Shown here piece by piece: positions 57,673 to 64,000 of a DNA stretch of 64,000 nt. The notes beneath the pieces were generated by a model. It saw only the letters and a program-made list of their open reading frames with translations, was not told where the DNA came from and did no database searches. The stretch lies in assembly GCA_963281255.1 (NCBI GenBank), contig OY725496.1:1922001-1986000 (forward strand). The letters run 5' to 3'. The position numbers and the translations under genes are program-made. Within the stretch, counting starts at the first letter, position 1; each line of letters starts with the position of its first letter. Source of the stretch: Aphrocallistes beatrix (Eukaryota; Porifera; Hexactinellida; Sceptrulophora; Aphrocallistidae).

Positions 57673-57841
57673 ACACATTTGGTGATTTTTAAAACGATAT
57701 CGATTATAACAATAAGACAGATGTATTCAGAGATGTTATCTACCTTATAATTATTTAATGTGAACCTAGGCTCCAAATGAACCACGTTAGCGGACACACA
57801 TTTTCGCTAGCCGCGGAACGCAAGCAAGCGAGCGCGCTTGT
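57673..57841 (+). repeat. Dispersed family A, decayed 3' end
   Basis: GATTTTTAAAACGATATCG to AAGCAAGCGAGCGCGCTTGT. More diverged than its neighbours. Confidence 0.6.
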
Positions 57842-57844
57842 ATA

Positions 57845-59030
57845 CTTAAGGTTGGCCTTTCATATGGGTATTTTGTCTTTTATCAAAAATTTTCCAAGGG
57901 TCCTTTTTTAGTATTTACAAGAGCGCTTCGCTTGATTGCGCTGCGCGGCTTGCGGACACTTTGTGTCCGCCGGAGGCTCCCTTCGGTCACCTGGGATCAC
58001 ATTGGTTAATTATAAGGTAGATAAAATCTCTGAATACGTCTGTCCTAATGCACAAAAAATCACCAAATTTATCAATTTTAAACTTTTGATGCGTGAAGAT
58101 GACGTCATAACAGAGTGATGAGTCATCATATTTGGATGCGAGTTGTATCATATGTGAGGTATGTTAGTATACAGATTCTCTCAAAATTTCAGCCTTCTAT
58201 CTCCTAGAATGGCTGAGTTATGCCCGAATAACTGTGTTGCTTAACTTTTAAAAAGGTGACAATGACGTCATAATTCCATGATGAGTCGACATTTTGCTCT
58301 GAACTCAGAACTTACTGGAGCCATAGCCAAAAGACTCCCACATGCCAAAAATTAGCTTTCTATGACCCGCAGTTTCTTCAATCAATTCGTACAGATATAT
58401 ATATACATTAATCGAGTTTTAATAGTAAGGATAGATCCCTAAAGGGGTTCTAAACATTAATCTCGAATTTTATTTGTAAAATTTCAATACCAATATTTCG
58501 CCACTTAGAGCCACTTGTACCACGTAGTGTTACTCTACAAAAGACACAGTTTTGAAGCGAAATGTCCCATATTTATGACTTCATTTAACCATGCCAAAAA
58601 TCATTATTTTGATGCTGAATTCGTCCTCAGCATTAAACTTCCAGCCATTTGATATATATATTGGGCACATTTGGAGAATTTTTGCCTGCGGATTCCTAGC
58701 AACGGCCAGGAATGTAAAATAATTCCTGGCCGTTGCTAGGCACGGACAACCAAAAAATTCTCCAAATATAGTCAATATATGTATCAAATCACTGGAAATC
58801 CAATGCTGGACACGAATTTAAATGATAATCTGGCATTGTTGAAAGAAGTTATAGATCTAGGATTCCGGCGGATACTATCGGATGTGGTTATTTTTGGGTG
58901 ACCAGTCATTACTGGCCAGTTCTTCACACTTTTGAAGGTGAAAATTATGGATATGCCATCTTTGTTGAATAAAGATATTTGCATGTTATTTAGTATTACT
59001 AAGCAGTTAAAACTAATCGAAATTGAGGGA
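57845..59030 (+). repeat. AAGGTTGGCC-family element split by a reversed family A copy
   Basis: The element starts AAGGTTGGCCTTTCATATGG (57845-57913), is interrupted, and resumes at GATCCCTAAAGGGGTTC (58432) through the CTAGCAACGGCCAG hairpin (58696-58740) to about 59030. The split point falls where uninterrupted copies read CATTTTTAGATCCC. Confidence 0.7.
57917..58431 (-). repeat. Dispersed family A, near full-length reverse copy nested in the AAGGTTGGCC element
   Basis: It starts with the inverted GC end (ACAAGAGCGCTTCGCTTG), with GTGTCCGCC arms, and ends with the inverted 5' terminus TTTTAATAGTAAGGA. Two TGACGTCA motifs are kept. Because it is nested, both boundaries can be estimated against uninterrupted copies of the host repeat. 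Confidence 0.75.
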
Positions 59031-59423
59031 TACCGTATTTCCCTGAATAAGCGCCGGGTCTAAAGGGTGAGCAAAATAAATAAGCGCCGGGGCTTGAATA
59101 AGCGCCGGGGGTCGAATAAGCGTCGGACGCCGGGGCATTTTAGTTCTCTGAACATCATATTAAACTAGTATTCTCAGTAGTGACAAAGATACAAGTGCTT
59201 TTTGAAACACTACATTATCCTTTTTTAATAGAACTAACATTCTCAGTTGTGGCAAAAATAAAAGTGCCAGTCAATGTAGTAAACAAAAAAAGAGTGCCGG
59301 GTGAAAATAGCGAATGTAAAAATAAGCGCCGGGCTTGAATAAGCGCCGGTTTGAATAAGCGCCGGGTCTAAAGGGTGCACGAAATAAATAAGCGCCCGAG
59401 CGCTTATTCGAAGCAATACGGTA
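59031..59423. repeat. GAATAAGCGCC MITE, 393 bp
   Basis: Ends TACCGTATT and AATACGGTA, with many GAATAAGCGCCGGG units near both ends. MITEs of this sequence type are found across aquatic invertebrate genomes. A TATATA run and an 18-base stub CAGTTGAACCTGCTATAA follow it. Confidence 0.75.
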
Positions 59424-59453
59424 TATATATATATACAGTTGAACCTGCTATAA

Positions 59454-59476
59454 CAGGCCCGGCGGAAGGAGATTTT
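59454..59476 (-). mobile_element. Start of a reversed hAT end, cut by the gap
   Basis: CAGGCCCGGCGGAAGG, the right terminus of the ZMYM1-like hAT in reverse. The continuation is seen at 62756. Confidence 0.8.
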
Positions 59477-59676
59477 NNNNNNNNNNNNNNNNNNNNNNNN
59501 NNNNNNNNNNNNNNNNNNNNNNNNNNNNNNNNNNNNNNNNNNNNNNNNNNNNNNNNNNNNNNNNNNNNNNNNNNNNNNNNNNNNNNNNNNNNNNNNNNNN
59601 NNNNNNNNNNNNNNNNNNNNNNNNNNNNNNNNNNNNNNNNNNNNNNNNNNNNNNNNNNNNNNNNNNNNNNNNNNNN
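59477..59676. other. Assembly gap, 200 N
   Basis: Exactly 200 N. 56376-59476 before it equals 59677-62777 after it. Confidence 1.
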
Positions 59677-62600
59677 GGTGATTTCGAAGATCCCAAATTG
59701 GCCGGACCAATAAAAATCTCCTTCCGCCGGGCCTGATATATATATCAAATTGCTGGAAATTTAGCGCTGAGCACGAATTTAGTAGTAAAATTATGATCTG
59801 ACATGGTTCGAAGAAGTTATTGATCTAGAATTCCGGTGGACACTATCGAATGAGGTTATTTTTGGGGTGGCCAGTCAGCAATGACCATTTTTTCCCACTT
59901 TTGATGGAGAAAAATTTGATATACCATATTTTGAAGTTAAGTAGTGCTATAAGTTGTCGAATAAGGATATTTGCATGTTATTTAATATTCCAAAACAGTT
60001 AAAACTAATGGAAATTGAGGGACATGTATAAATATTTTCTAAATCCTATTTTCTGAGACTTTTTTTTCAGCAATTATAAAGGTGATAACTTTTTGTAAAT
60101 TCAACATGGGGACGAAATCTTAACGGTTTCTGATAGATCTCGAAGAGTAGAACATAATGAACAGACATATTTTTGATAATATAAATAAAAAGAGAATTAT
60201 GAAAAAAATAGTGTCAAAATTACAAAAAATAAAATTCCTCGGGTGTTTTGGTTTGAATTTTTAACAAATTTCAAAATATGTCTGTTCATTAGTTAGATCA
60301 TCAATTTATGAATGAATTTGAAAAGTTTCTAATTGATTGTAAGCATATTGTTTCCGATTTCTAACTTGTAAAATGACCAAATTTTTTTAAAAATTTTTTA
60401 ATCTCTTTAATTGTTTCAATTATTAATGCAGTTTTGCAAATAACTCTGCGATTCAAATCTGCACTGAAAAAATTAAATAAATCGGTTGAAAAAGTCAAAA
60501 GTTAGCTATTATAGGAAAGGCCAACCTTAAAATTGACAAATTTGGTGATTTTTCAAGTGATATCGAATATAGAAGTAAGACAGACATATTTAGAGATGCT
60601 ATCTCCCTTATAATTAACCACTGTGATCCCTGGCGCCCGAAGGGAGCCTCCGGCGGACACAAAGTGTCCGCCAGCCGCGCAGCGCAAGCAAGCGAACCGC
60701 GCTTGTTATTATAAATTATTATTAAATTTGATGTCATATATTGAAGCTCATTCGTGGAATATCAGTAATGTGGTTTTGACACTGTTTTTACACCGATATA
60801 TGATACATTTTGGATATTATACCACATTACTCACATTCTAGCATAGTTGGGATAATGCAACATTACCAATGGACTCCAGCTAGTTAATACCTGGTTAATA
60901 AAAAGAATATTTGCTATGTTGCTTCAGCGGGATACGAGGAATCAATAATTAATAGTTATCCTTTGCTCGAGTACACATTTGGTGATTTTTAAAACGATAT
61001 CGATTATAACAATAAGACAGATGTATTCAGAGATGTTATCTACCTTATAATTATTTAATGTGAACCTAGGCTCCAAATGAACCACGTTAGCGGACACACA
61101 TTTTCGCTAGCCGCGGAACGCAAGCAAGCGAGCGCGCTTGTATACTTAAGGTTGGCCTTTCATATGGGTATTTTGTCTTTTATCAAAAATTTTCCAAGGG
61201 TCCTTTTTTAGTATTTACAAGAGCGCTTCGCTTGATTGCGCTGCGCGGCTTGCGGACACTTTGTGTCCGCCGGAGGCTCCCTTCGGTCACCTGGGATCAC
61301 ATTGGTTAATTATAAGGTAGATAAAATCTCTGAATACGTCTGTCCTAATGCACAAAAAATCACCAAATTTATCAATTTTAAACTTTTGATGCGTGAAGAT
61401 GACGTCATAACAGAGTGATGAGTCATCATATTTGGATGCGAGTTGTATCATATGTGAGGTATGTTAGTATACAGATTCTCTCAAAATTTCAGCCTTCTAT
61501 CTCCTAGAATGGCTGAGTTATGCCCGAATAACTGTGTTGCTTAACTTTTAAAAAGGTGACAATGACGTCATAATTCCATGATGAGTCGACATTTTGCTCT
61601 GAACTCAGAACTTACTGGAGCCATAGCCAAAAGACTCCCACATGCCAAAAATTAGCTTTCTATGACCCGCAGTTTCTTCAATCAATTCGTACAGATATAT
61701 ATATACATTAATCGAGTTTTAATAGTAAGGATAGATCCCTAAAGGGGTTCTAAACATTAATCTCGAATTTTATTTGTAAAATTTCAATACCAATATTTCG
61801 CCACTTAGAGCCACTTGTACCACGTAGTGTTACTCTACAAAAGACACAGTTTTGAAGCGAAATGTCCCATATTTATGACTTCATTTAACCATGCCAAAAA
61901 TCATTATTTTGATGCTGAATTCGTCCTCAGCATTAAACTTCCAGCCATTTGATATATATATTGGGCACATTTGGAGAATTTTTGCCTGCGGATTCCTAGC
62001 AACGGCCAGGAATGTAAAATAATTCCTGGCCGTTGCTAGGCACGGACAACCAAAAAATTCTCCAAATATAGTCAATATATGTATCAAATCACTGGAAATC
62101 CAATGCTGGACACGAATTTAAATGATAATCTGGCATTGTTGAAAGAAGTTATAGATCTAGGATTCCGGCGGATACTATCGGATGTGGTTATTTTTGGGTG
62201 ACCAGTCATTACTGGCCAGTTCTTCACACTTTTGAAGGTGAAAATTATGGATATGCCATCTTTGTTGAATAAAGATATTTGCATGTTATTTAGTATTACT
62301 AAGCAGTTAAAACTAATCGAAATTGAGGGATACCGTATTTCCCTGAATAAGCGCCGGGTCTAAAGGGTGAGCAAAATAAATAAGCGCCGGGGCTTGAATA
62401 AGCGCCGGGGGTCGAATAAGCGTCGGACGCCGGGGCATTTTAGTTCTCTGAACATCATATTAAACTAGTATTCTCAGTAGTGACAAAGATACAAGTGCTT
62501 TTTGAAACACTACATTATCCTTTTTTAATAGAACTAACATTCTCAGTTGTGGCAAAAATAAAAGTGCCAGTCAATGTAGTAAACAAAAAAAGAGTGCCGG

Positions 62601-62777
62601 GTGAAAATAGCGAATGTAAAAAATAAGCGCCGGGGCTTGAATAAGCGCCGGTTTGAATAAGCGCCGGGTCTAAAGGGTGCACGAAATAAATAAGCGCCCG
62701 AGCGCTTATTCGAAGCAATACGGTATATATATATATACAGTTGAACCTGCTATAACAGGCCCGGCGGAAGGAGATTT
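59677..62777 (+). repeat. Second reading of 56376-59476 (overlapping contig ends)
   Basis: Offset 3301, then 3300 and 3302 after single-base changes in homopolymers (for example CAAAAATATG against CAAAATATG near 60272, and GTAAAAAATAAG near 62617). It contains again the hAT right end (to 59735), the AAGGTTGGCC copies, family A copies (60531-60706, 60973-61141, 61217-61731 reverse) and the GAATAAGCGCC MITE (62331-62725). Confidence 0.97.
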
Positions 62778-64000
62778 TTATTGGTCCGGCCAATTTGGGA
62801 TCTTCGAAATCACCTCCAACCCTCTCGACTCTAAGAGTCTAGATACTCTCGTGAGCTAGCAAAACTGACTTTAAGTAATAAATTTAACTTCGTACAAGCG
62901 CGTTTCGTTTGCTCGCGCTGCTCGACAGAATACACTTTGTGTCTGTATGATACATGCTATTCGAAGTAAATATTTGTTTACACATACATATTGTTTACTC
63001 ACACAATAAATAAAATCATTGCTTATTAATACACTATAAGCTATTTATTTCTTGCAAAAATCACATTTCAATATGTGTTTCAATATGTGTTTACAATTCA
63101 TGCAAAAACACTGAGAAAGTTGATCAAACCAAGTAAACTTTCCAAATGTAGATAGTCTGGATTCAGAACCAGTGATAAATGCGTTCGCTATCTCGACTAA
63201 GTCCAATGAGTCTGTATAGTTTTGATGAACGTGAAGTGTGAGCAAATTATTTAACCTCTCTTGGCTCATTGTGCTCCTTAAATAAGTCTTGATTCTTCTC
63301 AGAGCACTAAATGTCCTCTCACTAGTAGCATTTGTAGAGGGCATAACTAAGATTAATTGTAATACACTACATATCTCTGACATTATTCCTCTTTCAAGTG
63401 GGACAAGCTCAAAATATAATCTTTCACATCAAAAATGGTAGCAGACTTTGCAATTTTTGGGGGGAAATTAGCTTGAAGTACGTTTAATTGAAGTAGGAGC
63501 TCATTTGGATTCAAATCTGAACCATAAAAATTGGTTACAGCTAGGAAGCAGTCATTATTTTCTTCTTTCTTTAGGGTTTTGAGGAGCAATTCTTCCAAGT
63601 TTTTATAGATATCATAACCTCTTATAATAAAAAGTCGAGAGAGCATGCTCGTTAAGTCGAGAGAGCATGCTCGTTAGGTCGAGAGAGCATGCTCGTTATC
63701 TCCTTATAATAAAAAGTCGAGAGAGCATGCTCGTTAAGTCGAGAGAGCATGCTCGTTAGGTCGAGAGAGCATGCTCGTTATATACTCCATTAGGGTAAGC
63801 AGAACTTTCGTCCCTGGAATTTTTGTCTCATTAGAGACCAAAATAAACGGGCACTAATATGTAAGGAACGGAAATTGAGGCTTTTGGAGTGGAGTATGTT
63901 TGAAAAAAAGGGTGAAAATGAGGCATTTTGATTGAGAAATCATTAGGTGCGAAAAGGGCATTTCATGGGACGAAAGTTCCGCCATTCCTCCATTGGTTAC
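62756..64000 (-). mobile_element. Inverted copy of the ZMYM1-like hAT, cut by window end
   Basis: The sequence is the near-perfect reverse complement of 55190-56434, including the foldback insertion from 63621 onward, with the same AGGTTATG duplication (inverted at 63613-63620). With the overlap removed, the two copies face each other across about 3.0 kb. Its left flank is the stub CAGTTGAACCTGCTATAA. Confidence 0.85.
63045..63616 (-). pseudogene. hAT transposase C-terminal part, inverted copy
   Basis: It encodes the same dimerisation domain (STNATSERTFSALRRIKTYL) as 55570-56145, with one change noticed (Gly to Trp in KFTGFDQL). The same frame overlap at HLKEE/MSEIC is present, so both copies share their defects and descend from one already interrupted element. 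Confidence 0.85.

Overview
The window looks like gene-poor, transposon-rich DNA from an AT-rich animal genome, probably an invertebrate. The evidence is introns with GT/AG borders inside a transposon, a tRNA-derived SINE, and animal-type DNA transposon families: Tc1/mariner, hAT of the ZMYM1 and DUF659 kinds, PIF/Harbinger with a Myb-like partner, pogo/Tigger, and a Ginger1 with an OTU protease domain. I see no bacterial operons, no rRNA, no tRNA gene and no CRISPR array. I cannot name the species. The only stretch that might be host coding sequence is one exon-like ORF near 17.9-18.5 kb.

The window carries three runs of exactly 200 N (20257-20456, 36407-36606, 59477-59676). The sequence after each run repeats sequence before it: 20457-30025 repeats 95-9664, 36607-41379 repeats 31633-36406, and 59677-62777 repeats 56376-59476. 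In the second and third cases the end of one contig equals the start of the next, so these are almost certainly unmerged contig overlaps and not biology. The first may be two haplotypes, or a real duplication. It breaks exactly at a TTAA target site.

Layout. 1-11.6 kb: copies of a TTAA-flanked non-autonomous element, one carrying an intact DD35E Tc1-type transposon, plus a pogo fossil, an integrase fossil with a GC-rich minisatellite, and a 1.07 kb foldback. 11.6-20.3 kb: a decayed Harbinger with an intact Myb-like gene, a cluster of AAGGTTGGCC elements, the exon-like ORF, MITEs and 140-bp tandem repeats. 20.5-30.0 kb: the repeat of 95-9664. 30.0-43.4 kb: a LINE endonuclease scrap, a dispersed family ending in a GC-rich hairpin (possibly Helentron-like), and a 2.65 kb hAT with perfect 8-bp target duplications, shown twice because of the overlap. 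43.6-49.9 kb: a complete-length but decayed 6.3 kb Ginger1 with GGCC target duplications. 50-53 kb: a SINE and MITEs. 53.2-56.4 kb: a ZMYM1-like hAT interrupted by a foldback element with palindromic tandem arms. 56.4-62.8 kb: nested repeats, shown twice. 62.8-64 kb: an inverted copy of the same hAT.

The genes do not form a pathway. They are the machinery of separate mobile elements, nested several layers deep. The best-preserved coding units are the Tc1-type transposase (323 codons), the Harbinger Myb-like gene (271 codons), the second reading of the hAT transposase (328 codons) and the 17.9 kb ORF (211 codons).
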